Positions 22,371 to 33,162 of a stretch of DNA of 64,000 nucleotides are shown here, piece after piece. Position 1 is the first letter of the stretch. Each line of letters begins with the position of its first letter. Origin of the DNA: Takakia lepidozioides (Eukaryota; Streptophyta; Takakiopsida; Takakiales; Takakiaceae). A program made the translations under genes and the position numbers. Under the pieces are notes generated by a model. It searched no databases. It was given only the letters and a program-made list of their open reading frames with translations, and had not been told where the DNA came from. The stretch is from NCBI GenBank assembly GCA_030704615.1, contig CM060734.1, positions 9,858,001 to 9,922,000 of the forward strand, read 5' to 3'.

Positions 22371-23473
22371 TCACTCACTCTCATCGGTCTCTGACTCACT
22401 ACTACTAGTATCAGGCCGCCGCACCGCATGAGCTTGCTTATCCCCGGAGTCAGAAATGGAATCACCGTCCGACTCCTCCGATGAGGAGCCCGAGGTGCGG
22501 GCTTGCGCCCGATCAACTACCGTAGTGTCAACCTGTGACTCCCCATCGTCCATCGTATCCTCCTTGGTTGACAACTCATCAGTTGTCATGGCAACCAGGA
22601 GCCTACCCCAACCATGGTCCTTGGTGTACCCCAATTCTATCTTCGAGGGCTTCCTCCCAAAGCGTTTTACCTACACATGACATACAAATTGCCACGAGTG
22701 AGTATCTCAAAGATAGTGAGAAAGAGAGAGAAAGAGAGAGAGAGAGAGAGATTGAGAGGGAGAGAGAGAGAGAGAGACGCTAGAGAAAGATGAACTTTGA
22801 AATCCTAGATGAGTACATATGACTTACAAAACGAGTGACGAAAGACTTGGCTCCCCCGGGGCCATATCTATGCGTGGAGTCGGATTTCTTTAGCCGTGTT
22901 GTTGCAGACTCACAGCCTCTAGCAAACCCCTCCTTCTTTGCGGCGTCTTCCTCCCCCAAAATGAGGGCTTCCCAAGACTCCTACGCATGCCCCCCAAACC
23001 ATTTTTTGGTTAGTTTTTCCAAACATCCTTAGCACCATTGCCCTCAAACAATATGCATATTATAATGAAATCAAGAACTGAACTGAGGTGAAGTTAGCAC
23101 ATACCGGTGTTATCCCATGTGGTCGTTGGGGAGTAACCCCATGCTTCATTGCTTTCCGGATCGCCTCTCTTGCACGGTACCTCTTGTCCTTGAGGTTCTT
23201 GCCCACCATCTCCAACAACCTCGTCTCACTCCAGGGGCCCCCAAACTCTTTCGCTATTTGGGTCACAAAACCCCTATGATTGACCCATGACAGTTGGGGC
23301 CAATCTATATGCCAAGGGAACCAAGAGGCTGCCAGCTTATCAAAGGCAACCCTCTTCATGGCTTCCCAAAACTCGCCAATGGGGTCCCTATTGGCATTGA
23401 ACTCCACCGGTGGTTTGTGATCGTACCTTGTACTATGAAGAGCATGAGAAAGCCCCCAGTGTCCAAAGTGCAA
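22371..23473 (-). CDS. CACTA accessory protein (TnpA/Transposase_24-like)
   Basis: Three minus-strand exons can be read. 23473-23105 includes WVNHRGFVTQIAKEFGGPWS, ETRLLEMVGKNLKDKRYRAR and REAIRKAMKHGVTPQRPHGI, with donor CACCG, GTATGT. One from about 23030 to 22828 includes ESATTRLKKSDSTHRYGPGG then KSFVTRF, with donor GTAAGT. 22670-22371 is a Ser/Asp/Glu-rich tail ending SESETDESE. The order is basic helical domain, then R-x-x-x-K-x-x-x-x-H-x-x-G-x-x-S-F, then acidic tail. This resembles the plant Ptta/En/Spm transposase_24 family, whose members bind subterminal repeats of CACTA elements. It is transcribed divergently from TNP2 inside the same element. The 5' end is not defined: 23473 is only where the frame can be followed to. 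A stop near 23000 in exon 2 needs a splice or is a lesion. Confidence 0.55.
22717..22779. repeat. (GA)n microsatellite
   Basis: An imperfect AG dinucleotide run of about 60 bases lies in the intron between exons 2 and 3 of the CACTA accessory gene. Confidence 0.9.
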
Positions 23474-23919
23474 GTTGGATAGATATTGCGATGATGTTCA
23501 AGGGAAGACGGTCCCACGCAAGGTATATTAAGACCTTAAACTTGTCTCTAGTGTATTGTTTAGTTCTATGTGTGTAGACAAAAATATCAATTTGAAGATG
23601 AGACTATTTTTCTGGTTGTGTTTTGTATGTGTGATATTAGATCTATGTTCACACGTGCACACACACACTATATATATACATGAGAGAATTGACACAGAAA
23701 CATATTATTCTATTCATACTTTTATTTATCTACTTATTGACTATGGTATGGGGGGCCGGGAGATGCTAGAAAATGCATTACTTTCCGATCATCTCACGGT
23801 TGAAGGCACATTTCCGAAGTCCCGCCTTAGCCAACTCTGAATGGCATGCCTCAAACTGGAGCCCTCCCGGAAAGGTGTGCGGCCCTCAGGACTCGCAAAC
23901 CTAGAAGCACACAGACGAG

Positions 23920-25035
23920 CAATGGCCGTTTTTGGCCGATGATCCACGACATGTTCGCTTGGGCTTCTCTGCGGATGGTGTAAACCCATTCTCTGTCCAA
24001 CCATGTAGTCATTCCACCTGGCCTGTGACTCTGGTGAATTACAACATCCCTCCGTACCTTGCGATAAAAAAAGATCATATCATGTTGGCCGCCATTGTGC
24101 CAGATAATTATGTACACCGTGCTGCTTTTTGTTCACTACTTTAGGTAGCACATCAAATTATGCCTCCATCTTTCTTTTTACTATCATGTTGGATTGAGAA
24201 AGCTACCAACAAAAATCCACACGCATATATGTTGAGGAAATGACATTCTTTTTTCATGGAATGTGGTAGGGAAAAAGCAAGTCAAAGACATGGATGTGTA
24301 TATGCGACCACTTATGGATGAACTGAAAGAATTAAGGAGTGGAGTTCCATCATACGATGCATCAGCTCCTCCAGGCCATGGTTCTTTTACCATGAGAGCG
24401 ATATTGCTTTGGACAATGCACGATTATCTAGGTATAATTCATCTTAATATTGTTTTCATAGCGTTTAAATGTGTTTCAACTCGACCTGTGAATGAGGCCT
24501 CATGTGGTGAGATGAAGTACATAATCATTTTGTTTCTACAGGGCTTTTGGTTTGCTCGGGACTTAGCACAAAAGGTTACCGAGCCTGCCCATGTTGTGGT
24601 GATGACCTTGATGCACATCACTCGGGGCCTCTTGCAAAGATGGTCTATCCGAACTACCGCAAGTTTCTTCCACTGGACCATCCATGGAGAAGAAGACTGA
24701 AGCATTTGTTTGATGGGAAAGGGGAGACACGTCCTCCACCGATCCAGCCATCCGGAAAGTTTTGGGAAGACCGATGGAAAGAGGTCAAGGATGGTAAATG
24801 GAAAGGGGATGCAAAGCCTGGCATGAAACGACTATCAATCTTCTATGAGTTGCCGTACTGGGCGGTAAGTTCCTCAAATATTCCATTCTAAGTATACATG
24901 TTTATATCATCCTATTTCATATAGGGTCTATGCATCACGTGTCATCCATGATTAAGATTAAATGTATAACAGTGATGTAAGAAAATGTGGTGATCATATC
25001 ACGTGTAGGACCTGAAGATTCGTCATCTCCTTGAC
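23920..25035 (+). pseudogene. TNP2-type CACTA transposase, 5' exons, split by a retrotransposon
   Basis: TNP2 is the catalytic transposase of CACTA elements. Exons: about 23920-24105 encodes DDPRHVRLGFSADGVNPFSV and WPVTLVNYNIPPYLAIKKDH. 24270-24431 encodes DMDVYMRPLMDELKELRSGV, with acceptor GGTAG and donor GTATAA. 24542-24864 encodes STKGYRACPCCGDDLDAHHS and YPNYRKFLPLDHPWRRRLKH, with donor GTAAGT. 25009-25035 encodes DLKIRHLLD. The chromovirus then interrupts the codon series, which resumes at 32012. These peptides follow the order of the Transposase_21 (tnp2) family, including the C-P-x-C zinc ligands. No GT donor is seen after the first exon, and exons N-terminal to 23920 are not clear. 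Besides the insertion there is a frameshift in the 3' part, so the gene is dead. Confidence 0.85.
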
Positions 25036-25757
25036 TGTCGCACACCTCAGTTCGGTAAACTCCCCTTCAAGTCATAGTTACTCGCTTTGATGCGCGCGCC
25101 TGACTCCCAACCTGGCCGCCGGGCCAACTTGGAGTTTCGGCTGCTCACCGGGACATAACGGTCCCCTTCCGCTTCCCTCTAAACCCTCCACCTATTTGGG
25201 ACTAGGAGAATTCCCTTTGGTAGATGGCAGTCCGGAACAGCTCCCCACTCTTTGGTCGCTTTCCGGCTCGCTCGCTTACTCACTAGTTTTTGGTCACCAA
25301 CGGGCTTGCACCGTTCTCGGGGTTACTACTCCCTATATATACTTCTGTAGCTGTCCGCGGGGGTTTCATAACCAGCCATGCCATTTTATGGCGAACCACC
25401 ACGAAAACCCTCGACTCCCGGTGGTGAGTCGCGGTGAGTCTTGGCCCACTCACCGCGGCCCCAATGGACCGTGATGAGTCCCAAGACTCCCCACGACTCC
25501 CACCTCGAGGTCTCCACCCCATGGTGAGTCCTATGCCACCCCACTAAGTCCCACTAAGCTACCACCACCCCTTGTGGAGCCACCTCCACCGCAACCCGGT
25601 GTGCGGGGCTCCACCTAGTGAGCGCCTCCGCCTCCTTGAGTGCCTTGGGCACTCAAGGGTGCTTCAGCCCCCCATACCTATCGCTGCCGCTGCCCCACCA
25701 CAGGGGCAGCCCCTCATGTGTCCCGACCCCCTGCCCTCAAGGCAAAGGGCCGCGACA
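25036..25757 (-). repeat. 3' LTR of chromovirus copy 1
   Basis: 722 bp, running TGTCGCACACC to GCCGCGACA on the plus strand. A TATATATA promoter word lies at 25333-25342. Several TGAGTC words (and GACTC complements) cluster at about 25420-25530. The bases just inside the LTR, read in element orientation, are GGTAGGGGTGTG, a weak polypurine tract. Confidence 0.95.
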
Positions 25758-26663
25758 CACACCCCTACCAACAGGGAGTCGATGTCCTCATCGACTTGTC
25801 CATTTTGTAGAAACGAACATCCAAGTTGTGGCGTCCCACATCAAGGAGTTTGTTTCCGTACCATGGCGTCCCATGGCAAAGAACCAAACCCCACACTTGA
25901 CTCCACTCTCCACTAGCTAGTTCGGCCGACTTCCTCCAAGTCCCGGCCAAGGGTGGAGCCTCTCCAGCTCCTCCCAGTGCACTCTTCTTGGCCTACTTCA
26001 AGGCCAAGGAACGATCCTCCCCGAGGATCGAATCGCCTTACTGCAACAACATTGCTTGCGATCGCTCATGATGCCGCTTTTGGCATCACCTTGAGCAAGG
26101 GTTCACCTGGAACCCTCTTTGACTAGGAAGATAACCTTGAACCAACCGTGCGCCCCAATCACTACAATTGGGTCCGCCTTGGAATGCTGGCCTGAGGTAC
26201 GGGAACACGCCGAAGCCGCACTACGACTTCGTCCCGAGGCTACACGATTATAGTACGTGAACGGAAGCACGTAGCTTCCGCGTTAGCCCGCACTACAAGG
26301 CAACCCCCTCGGTAGCGCAGTTATAGTACGCGCACGCGCCAGGTGCGCACTAGCACTTGAACTCCCAAATAAGGCGCAAGTTTCCTTGCCCCTTGGATGG
26401 GAGTCACCCGATTTCGGCACTGCGCAAACACACGATTAACCCAATTTACCTCTCCCACTTTTGTAAGCTAGCATGCATTCTACACACCAGCCAACCACAC
26501 CATGCATCACCATTCCAAACACAATAGGACGCACAATATTTGGAACCCATTTCCTTTATCACAAATTTTTGTACAATACAAGTTTTTGCAATCGGATTCC
26601 TGAGCTAGCTAAACCGGGCTAAGCATGCATTTCCTCCCCCACGCTCCAAGGTTGATGTCCCCA
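25758..26663 (-). other. 3' untranslated region of chromovirus copy 1
   Basis: About 900 bases between the polyprotein stop and the 3' LTR hold no long frame. The same stretch is present in copy 2 (59296-60198) with high similarity, so it is a conserved non-coding part of the family. Confidence 0.8.
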
Positions 26664-29600
26664 TCAACGCTTCTTCCGCTTTTGAGGTCGCCCTTCGAAC
26701 GCTGCAACTGCCTCGGATGCGTTTCCCATTTCTGAGGCACGCACCCAAGATGCCTCCACAAGATGATAGCCCTTCCATTTGACGAGATACTCCGTTTCTC
26801 GGTTCTTGAACCTCCTCGACTTAAGTATTGCCTCCACCTCGTACTCGGGTTCATTTTCATGATCCAACAGCATAGGTGGCGGACGCAACACTTGCTGCCG
26901 ATTCGGACGTGCTTCATCTTTGAAGTAAGGCTTCAAAAGGGAGACATGGAATACTGGGTGCACCTTGCTGTTTGCTGGCAGCTCCAATTCATACACATCC
27001 TCATTCATAACCCTCCGAATGCGAAAGGGACCCGCATACGGAGGTACGAACTTCGGACTCATTTCCGGAGGTAGTCGAAAATTCTTGATGTTCAACCAGA
27101 CCTCTGTGCCTGCCTCAAACTTCACTTCCCTCCGCTTCCGATTCGCCTGCCTTTCATACCGTTTCCTAGCTTTGGCAATGTTGTACTTTGCGAGCTTCAA
27201 CAAACGCTCGCGTTCTTCCAGTACCGCCGCTACTGCCGGTTCCTCAACGTCCTGGGCGGCCCAACTTGTCGGCACCAGAGGTGCTTTTCCATAGACCAAC
27301 ACAAAAGGGGAAACTCCCGTCGCGGAGTGTTCTGTGTTATTATAACAGAACTCTGCCGCGTCTAAGTGTTCCATCCAGTCTGATTGGTCTGCCGACACGT
27401 AATTCCGCAAGAATTGCTTCACTACGGAATTCACTCTTTCCGTTTGGCCGTCCGTCGTAGGTCGGAAGGCGGTGCTCATCTTCAGCCTCGTCCCCATCTT
27501 CTTCCAAAGTGCTCTCCAGAATTTACTCGTAAACTTTGGGTCGCGGTCCGAGACAATATCCTTCGGGACTCCATGATGCTTTAAGACGTGGGCGAAGTAA
27601 AGTCGCCCTGTCTCCTGCGCAGTTGCCGTCTCCTTGGTGGGGATGAAATGGGCCATTTTACTGAACCTATCTACCACCACCATGATTGCATCGAATCCTT
27701 TTGACAGCGGCATAGCAGTCATGAAATCCATCGAGACGCTTTCCCAAGTCCCCTCTGGAATCGGCAAGGGTTGTAACAGCCCCGCTTGCTTTTTATACTC
27801 GCTCCGGTTTTGTTGGCATGTGGTGCATGTCTTTACATACTCCTCTGCCTCCTCCCTCAGTTTGGGCCAGAAATACTCTTTCTTCAAGAGTGCCGCAGTG
27901 CGCTTGGCTCCACCGTGGCCCGCAAGCGGGCTATCATGGCATTCTCTCAAGAGACTATCCCTGATCCCTCCCTTTGGCACATAGAGACGTTTTTGCTTAT
28001 ACCGGAGCAGTCCGTTTTGCAAGTGGAACTGCGATTTAACCCCCATTCTCAAGTTCTGCATCACGCACTTTGCCAGCTCATCCTTCCGGCAAGCCTTCCG
28101 GATCTTCCTTTGGAGCGCCGTCTCGCCCTTGTACACCAACAAGAGCTGCTGCTTTCTACTTAAAGCATCGGCCACCACATTGTCCCGTCCCGGTTTGTAC
28201 TGGATATCCACGTCGAACACTGCCAAAGTATCTTGCCACCTAAGTTGTTTTGGGGACAACTTGGGCTGCGTGGCAAAATACTTCACCGTGACATTGTCCG
28301 TGAACACCTTCACTGGGTTGGAACCAACATAGTGGCGCCAGAGTTCAAGGCAATGTACCACCGCCTTCATCTCTTTTTCGTGCGTCGGCCACCGTCGCTC
28401 CACTTCATTCAGTTTCTTACTTTCGTAAGCCACTGGACGTCCATCTTGCATAAGTACACCCCCAATTGCGAAGTCCGATGCATCTGTATGAATCTCAAAC
28501 GGACGATCGAACTCCGGGATTTTTAAGACTGGAGCTTCCGTCATCCGCTGCTTCAATTCAGCAAAAGCTTGGCCACAAAATGTGTTCCATACCCAGACTT
28601 TGGATTTACACAGAAGGTCCGACAGCGGCCCCGCGATCTTGGCGAAATTTCTCACATACTTCCGGTAATAGGAGGCGAGTCCTAGGAAGGATCGCACTCC
28701 CGGGACCGAAGTCGGAGGCTCCCAGTCCAAGATCGCCCTCACCTTTCTGTCATCCATTTTGATCCCATCCTGTGTAATCACGTGCCCCAAGAACTCCACT
28801 TTTGTGACCCCGAATTCGCACTTTGAAGCTTTGGCATACAGCTTCCCTTCTCGCAATTTTTGGAACACCCTTTTGAGGTGCTCCAGGTGCTCCTCCTTTG
28901 TTTTCGAGTACACCAAGATGTCGTCGATGTACACGATCACAAAGTCATCCAACCACTCCTGAAAAAGGCTGTTCATCAGCGTGCTAAATGTCGCTGGTGC
29001 ATTGGTGAGCCCAAAAGGCATCACCAAGAACTCATATGAACCATACCTTGTCCTGCACGCGGTCTTCTCCTCATCTCCTTCCGCCACCCGAATTTGGTGA
29101 TAGCCGGAGCGCAAGTCGATCCGGCTGAAATACTTCGCTCCTGCCAACCGATCGAAGAGGTCGTCGATCCTTGGCAAAGGGTACCGGTTTTTGATAGTCA
29201 CCTTATTCAGAGCCCTGTAATCGACACACATCCGCAGCGTCCCATCCTTCTTGTCTGCAAATAGCACCGGGGCTCCGTAAGGTGACTTACTCGGCCGGAT
29301 GTACCCCTTTGACATTAGATCTTTGAGCTGAGTCTTCAGCTCGACCAACTCTTTGTGGCTCAACCGGTAGGGCGCCTTGGCAGGCGGTTCCGATCCCGGT
29401 ATCACCTCAATTTTGTGGTCAACTCCTCTTCGCGGTGGCAAGCCGCTTGGTAAATCCTCCGGCATCACATCCTGGTATTTCTCCAAAATCCCCTTGATCC
29501 AATCTGGGCTCGGCTCCCCATCGCCTTCTCCTTTCACTTCTCTAATGTAAAGCAAAAACTGGGACTCGTGTGTCTCCTCCACGGCCCACTCCTTTGCTGA

Positions 29601-31226
29601 TAGAAGGTTTATTCGCCCTCCCACGGATTTGGGCGTTTCCGACACTCGTAAAACCTCGCCACCATTCCCACATGGCAGCGTGACTACTCTCTTGCGGCCA
29701 TCTATGACCGCTCCGGATTTGCTCAAAAAGGTCATTCCCAAAATGAGATCCACTCCATCGATCTCGCAGATAGTGAAGTTCTCACGTCCCTCCCAACTCC
29801 CCAGTTGAAGAGGAACATCAAACGCCAACCTTGTCGCCAACTGAGGTTCTCCTTTGGCAGAGCGCACCTCAATAGAGGCCCCCACGTCACTTGTCGGGAG
29901 TCCCAACTTTCGCGCCGCCGCCGGCGTCATGAAGGAGTGCGACGCTCCTGTGTCCACCAACAACGACACATTAGTTCCGGATATTATCCCATCCACGAAC
30001 AATAACTGACTCCCTTTTCGTAAGGCGCCAGTTTCCTGATACAACTCACAAGAAAATTTGCCTACCTTGCAAGTCCTGGCGACCACCGCTTCCACCAAGC
30101 GACTGATGGTATCTTCCGACAGCTCCGTGGTCGCCCGAGTCATGTTCAATTGCCGGGGCTTCGTGCACTTCTTGGCCATGTGCCCGGGCTCCCCGCAATT
30201 GAAACACACTCCATCAAAGGTCGCCTTCTGTCCGCCATAAGTCGCTCCACCCGCTTTTCCTTTCGAAGCACCGGGTGCCGCCTTGACGTGTGAAGGACCT
30301 CCCTTCGATTTCCACGTGCCATTTTCGCCGCGTGGCCTATCCCACTTCTTTTCCGGTCGGGAGGAGTCACCTTCCCGCCGGGTCTTCTTGTGGTTCAGCT
30401 CCGTACGGCCTTGTCTCTCACCCCTAGGGACATCCGAGAAACATTCAGCTCTCTCAATTGCCTCGTTCAAAGTCTTGGGTGGCTTCTCCTCCAACTTCCG
30501 CCTAGCCCATGGGGCCAGTCCCGCCACAAAGTTGAAGACCATTTCTGGTTCTGCCATGTCCGCGACTTCGAGCAACAGCACATTGAAAGCCTGGACATAC
30601 CCCCGAATGTCATCTGTTTGCTTCAAATTCCTCATCTTGTCCCGGGCAAGCCAGGACGCGTTGAGGGGCACAAACTGTCTCTTCATCAATTCCTTGAACT
30701 CACTCCAGTTCAAGGTTTCCGGGCTTGGGCCTCGGTCGTGAAGGCGTTTCTGCCACCATTGTTGAGCATAGCCCCTCAAATAGGTGGGAGCCACTTCCAC
30801 CCGATCCTCGTCACTCAACTTGGCCGCCCGGAAGTACTGCTCTAGCTCCAGGAGCCAGGTGTTGAGTGCCTTCCGGTTTCGAACGCCCTCGAAGGTGCCG
30901 GGTTCCTTAGGCTTCACCTTAAACTTTGCCTTGGTGGAAGTGGCATTAGCCGCCTTCAACACGTCTTTCAACGTCCCGCCAAACTGCGCCAACAACCCTT
31001 CCCAAAAGGCTGCCGGCATGGGAGGCATCTCTTGGTTTGTCGGAGCTCTCAAAGATTCCTCGGGCTCCGACTCCTCGGATTCCTCCCGCTCCTGAGCGGC
31101 CTCGTTTTCGGAAACATTAATCGCTTCCTCAAACGGCCGCCTCGGTGACACGTCGCCCCCATCGGGCTCACCGGGATCATCATCTTTTGGGCCGTTCCGC
31201 TTTCGCTTCGGCTTGCCCGACCCCAT
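26664..31226 (-). CDS. Gag-Pol polyprotein with C-terminal chromodomain (chromovirus)
   Basis: One frame of 1520 codons, starting at ATG (31226, [10 protein letters not shown]) and ending in RPQKRKKR. The frame is also open upstream into the LTR, but without an ATG. Domains by residue: acidic N terminus 1-100; gag 105-260 ([14 protein letters not shown] near 149); CCHC knuckle [14 protein letters not shown] at 341-354; aspartic protease [11 protein letters not shown] near 422-432; reverse transcriptase 600-830 with [10 protein letters not shown] at 765-774; RNase H 905-1020 ([14 protein letters not shown]); integrase with an HHCC finger ([10 protein letters not shown] to CTTCQQN) at 1095-1140; catalytic core with D in VSMDFM near 1167 and VSDRDPKF near 1225, and E in DGQTERVN near 1263; and a chromodomain about 1460-1515 ([21 protein letters not shown]). 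Chromodomains of this clade steer integration to marked chromatin. All catalytic residues are present and no stop occurs, so this copy may be autonomous. Confidence 0.97.
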   Translation of the reverse strand: MGSGKPKRKRNGPKDDDPGEPDGGDVSPRRPFEEAINVSENEAAQEREESEESEPEESLRAPTNQEMPPMPAAFWEGLLAQFGGTLKDVLKAANATSTKAKFKVKPKEPGTFEGVRNRKALNTWLLELEQYFRAAKLSDEDRVEVAPTYLRGYAQQWWQKRLHDRGPSPETLNWSEFKELMKRQFVPLNASWLARDKMRNLKQTDDIRGYVQAFNVLLLEVADMAEPEMVFNFVAGLAPWARRKLEEKPPKTLNEAIERAECFSDVPRGERQGRTELNHKKTRREGDSSRPEKKWDRPRGENGTWKSKGGPSHVKAAPGASKGKAGGATYGGQKATFDGVCFNCGEPGHMAKKCTKPRQLNMTRATTELSEDTISRLVEAVVARTCKVGKFSCELYQETGALRKGSQLLFVDGIISGTNVSLLVDTGASHSFMTPAAARKLGLPTSDVGASIEVRSAKGEPQLATRLAFDVPLQLGSWEGRENFTICEIDGVDLILGMTFLSKSGAVIDGRKRVVTLPCGNGGEVLRVSETPKSVGGRINLLSAKEWAVEETHESQFLLYIREVKGEGDGEPSPDWIKGILEKYQDVMPEDLPSGLPPRRGVDHKIEVIPGSEPPAKAPYRLSHKELVELKTQLKDLMSKGYIRPSKSPYGAPVLFADKKDGTLRMCVDYRALNKVTIKNRYPLPRIDDLFDRLAGAKYFSRIDLRSGYHQIRVAEGDEEKTACRTRYGSYEFLVMPFGLTNAPATFSTLMNSLFQEWLDDFVIVYIDDILVYSKTKEEHLEHLKRVFQKLREGKLYAKASKCEFGVTKVEFLGHVITQDGIKMDDRKVRAILDWEPPTSVPGVRSFLGLASYYRKYVRNFAKIAGPLSDLLCKSKVWVWNTFCGQAFAELKQRMTEAPVLKIPEFDRPFEIHTDASDFAIGGVLMQDGRPVAYESKKLNEVERRWPTHEKEMKAVVHCLELWRHYVGSNPVKVFTDNVTVKYFATQPKLSPKQLRWQDTLAVFDVDIQYKPGRDNVVADALSRKQQLLLVYKGETALQRKIRKACRKDELAKCVMQNLRMGVKSQFHLQNGLLRYKQKRLYVPKGGIRDSLLRECHDSPLAGHGGAKRTAALLKKEYFWPKLREEAEEYVKTCTTCQQNRSEYKKQAGLLQPLPIPEGTWESVSMDFMTAMPLSKGFDAIMVVVDRFSKMAHFIPTKETATAQETGRLYFAHVLKHHGVPKDIVSDRDPKFTSKFWRALWKKMGTRLKMSTAFRPTTDGQTERVNSVVKQFLRNYVSADQSDWMEHLDAAEFCYNNTEHSATGVSPFVLVYGKAPLVPTSWAAQDVEEPAVAAVLEERERLLKLAKYNIAKARKRYERQANRKRREVKFEAGTEVWLNIKNFRLPPEMSPKFVPPYAGPFRIRRVMNEDVYELELPANSKVHPVFHVSLLKPYFKDEARPNRQQVLRPPPMLLDHENEPEYEVEAILKSRRFKNRETEYLVKWKGYHLVEASWVRASEMGNASEAVAAFEGRPQKRKKR

Positions 31227-31267
31227 GATGAGGCCAATCCCAAGGACGATCGCGTACTGAACTCTAA

Positions 31268-31279
31268 GCTCTGATACCA
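31268..31279 (-). promoter_or_regulatory. Primer-binding site (initiator tRNA-Met)
   Basis: On the minus strand TGGTATCAGAGC lies two bases inside the 5' LTR. It is complementary to the 3' end of plant initiator tRNA-Met and would prime minus-strand DNA synthesis. Confidence 0.93.
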
Positions 31280-31281
31280 AG

Positions 31282-32006
31282 TGTCGCACACCTCAGTTCG
31301 GTAAACTCCCCTTCAAGTCATAGTTACTCGCTTTGATGCGCGCGCCTGACTCCCAACCTGGCCGCCGGGCCAACTTGGAGTTTCGGCTGCTCACCGGGAC
31401 ATAACGGTCCCCTTCCGCTTCCCTCTAAACCCTCCACCTATTTGGGACTAGGAGAATTCCCTTTGGTAGATGGCAGTCCGGAACAGCTCCCCACTCTTTG
31501 GTCGCTTTCCGGCTCGCTCGCTTACTCACTAGTTTTTGGTCACCAACGGGCTTGCACCGTTCTCGGGGTTACTACTCCCTATATATACTTCTGTAGCTGT
31601 CCGCGGGGGTTTCATAACCAGCCATGCCATTTTATGGCGAACCACCACGAAAACCCTCGACTCCCGGTGGTGAGTCGCGGTGAGTCTTGGCCCACTCACC
31701 GCGGCCCCAATGGACCGTGATGAGTCCCAAGACTCCCCACGACTCCCACCTCGAGGTCTCCACCCCATGGTGAGTCCTATGCCACCCCCACTAAGTCCCA
31801 CTAAGCTACCACCACCCCTTGTGGAGCCACCTCCACCGCAACCCGGTGTGCGGGGCTCCACCTAGTGAGCGCCTCCGCCTCCTTGAGTGCCTTGGGCACT
31901 CAAGGGTGCTTCAGCCCCCCCATACCTATCGCTGCCGCTGCCCCCACCACAGGGGCAGCCCCTCATGTGTCCCGACCCCCTGCCCTCAAGGCAAAGGGCC
32001 GCGACA
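31282..32006 (-). repeat. 5' LTR of chromovirus copy 1
   Basis: 725 bp, matching the left LTR except for one extra C in each of three C runs. It drives the element on the minus strand: a TATATATA word at 31579-31588 gives a plausible core promoter, with GACTCACC/TGAGTC repeats upstream of it in element orientation (about 31660-31780). Confidence 0.95.
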
Positions 32007-32464
32007 TTGACCCCATGCACATCGAGAAGAATGTGTGCTCAACACTTCTCCGTTTATATGAGAACGTGACACTGGTCGCGAAGCGCCCCGGAGCGAGACG
32101 AAATGGAGATTCCCAGCTTGCTTAAGACGAGAGCTCGAAGCACAATCTCGCATGCCGCATCTTTGGGCCAAGGCAGATGACAACCAGGGTGTTTTAAGGT
32201 GGAAGTATAGGCCATCACCTTGGATATGGACAAAGGAAGAAAAAAAACAGGTGCTCCGTACAATATGTGCCATCCGGACGCCAACCGGGTATGGGTCATC
32301 CCTCCGTCTCAAATTCAACGAGGACAAAATCCATGGTTTGAAGTCTCATGACTTCCACAATATCTTGCAAGACATTCTTCCCGTCGCAATACGTGGGACA
32401 TTGACGCCCGGTATTCATGAAGCAATCTATAGATTGGGGGACTTGTTCCGATGGATTTGCACAG
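32007..32464 (+). pseudogene. TNP2-type CACTA transposase, 3' exons after the insertion
   Basis: The frame resumes straight after the second TTGAC with MHIEKNVCSTLL, the sequence that follows IRHxLD in TNP2 proteins. A shift occurs between about 32085 and 32110. The other frame then continues with RMPHLWAKADDNQ and PSPWIWTKEEKKQVLRTICA, then SHDFHNILQDILPVAIRGTL and IYRLGDLFRWICT, again in TNP2 order, up to a possible donor at 32464 (ACAG, GTGATG). The rest of the transposase (the C-terminal half of the catalytic domain) is not found downstream. Confidence 0.85.
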
Positions 32465-32479
32465 GTGATGTGTGGCGCA

Positions 32480-33087
32480 CCACACCATTTGGTGTAAATT
32501 GTAGGGTTCTTGCATGTAATGTGCATCATCCAGATGTGCACTATCTTGGGCGGCAGCATCTTGCGGAAGTACGAGTTGGTGATGTTGCTTTGGCCGATCA
32601 AACTATGTAGCTCGCTTAGGATATCTGCCTGCGTGTGGATCAAACTCAAGTTTTTGACGACAATGGTCAGGGCATCCCGCACTGCAATGGCCTCCTTGTC
32701 CAGTATCTTGGCACCTGACCTGGTCTTCTTTTGGATGCTCACTTGAGGCTTGATGAATACGTGATCGATCTTGACTCCAAGGTCCATGATACGGGTACGT
32801 GTATCCTCTGTGGCAAGATTGAGAAAGCCATACGTGGTCTCTGGCTTGGGCTTGTAGACGTGTAAGATCTCGAAATTGTCACCGTGGTCAAAAATCTCCG
32901 TAATAAAATGCAGGGCGAGTTGGGTACCCACCGTGCCTTGTAAAAGGTCGTCAGTAAAGTAGAGGGAGAGCCGATCGGAGGATGCAAGGAGGTCATATGC
33001 TTTTTCAACTTTCCCTTGGAGCATGACACCGGGCTCCATCTCGAGTACGAAAGGCCTGTCTCCGCGGAGCAGAGCCTGGGAGCTCTG
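32480..33087 (-). other. Open frame of about 200 codons, unknown
   Basis: A minus-strand frame is open from a PPR fragment at 33088 to the TNP2 junction. It encodes an unfamiliar but protein-like sequence, for example LALHFITEIFDHGDNFEILH, YGFLNLATEDTRTRIMDLGV and IAVRDALTIVVKNLSLIHTQ. The YGFLNLATED segment vaguely recalls an RRM strand as in LINE ORF1 proteins, but RNP residues cannot be assigned with confidence. Both ends run into unrelated sequence, so it is a fragment. I do not name a function. Confidence 0.35.
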
Positions 33088-33160
33088 GAAAAGGGGAAAG
33101 AGGTCCATGGTGACATCGTCAAAGCTGGAATTGTACCAGATGTCATTCTGAACACAACCG
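33088..33160 (+). pseudogene. PPR gene fragment
   Basis: GKEVHGDIVKAGIVPDVILN is encoded, nearly the same as GKEVHGDIVKARVVPNTILD at 14736-14795. It joins directly to a PDF-exon-associated repeat (CAATTGATAGAACAAGGCAC), as at the 14.5-kb locus but with part of the sequence between them deleted. Confidence 0.7.
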
Positions 33161-33162
33161 GC

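Larger units (their letters stand above)
25036..32006 (-). mobile_element. Ty3/gypsy chromovirus, complete copy 1
   Basis: A full LTR retrotransposon of 6971 bp oriented on the minus strand. It has two LTRs (722 and 725 bp, TG...CA), the 5-bp target duplication TTGAC at 25031-25035 and 32007-32011, a tRNA-iMet primer site, and one uninterrupted gag-pol frame ending in a chromodomain. The LTRs differ only by three single-base length changes in C runs that I can find, so insertion was very recent. The target is an exon of the CACTA transposase. Confidence 0.97.
21577..32478 (+). mobile_element. CACTA (En/Spm) DNA transposon, interrupted by a gypsy insertion
   Basis: The left end begins CACTACTACAAATG at 21577, the canonical CACTA terminus. 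It is followed by 500 bases of subterminal repeats and contains both a TNP2-type transposase gene (+) and a TnpA-like gene (-). The element landed inside a gag gene, and the three bases before it are CTC, the expected size of a target duplication. A complete chromovirus (25036-32006) sits in a TNP2 exon. The right end is not found. Recognisable TNP2 sequence stops near 32464, at a possible donor (ACAG, GTGATG), and an unrelated minus-strand frame follows, so the right side may be deleted. The boundary at 32478 is only where recognisable sequence ends. Confidence 0.75.

Noticed and set aside
26763-31095. Many plus-strand frames of 60-150 codons
   Set aside because: They are antisense shadows of the chromovirus polyprotein and recur in the same places in copy 2 (60298-62497).
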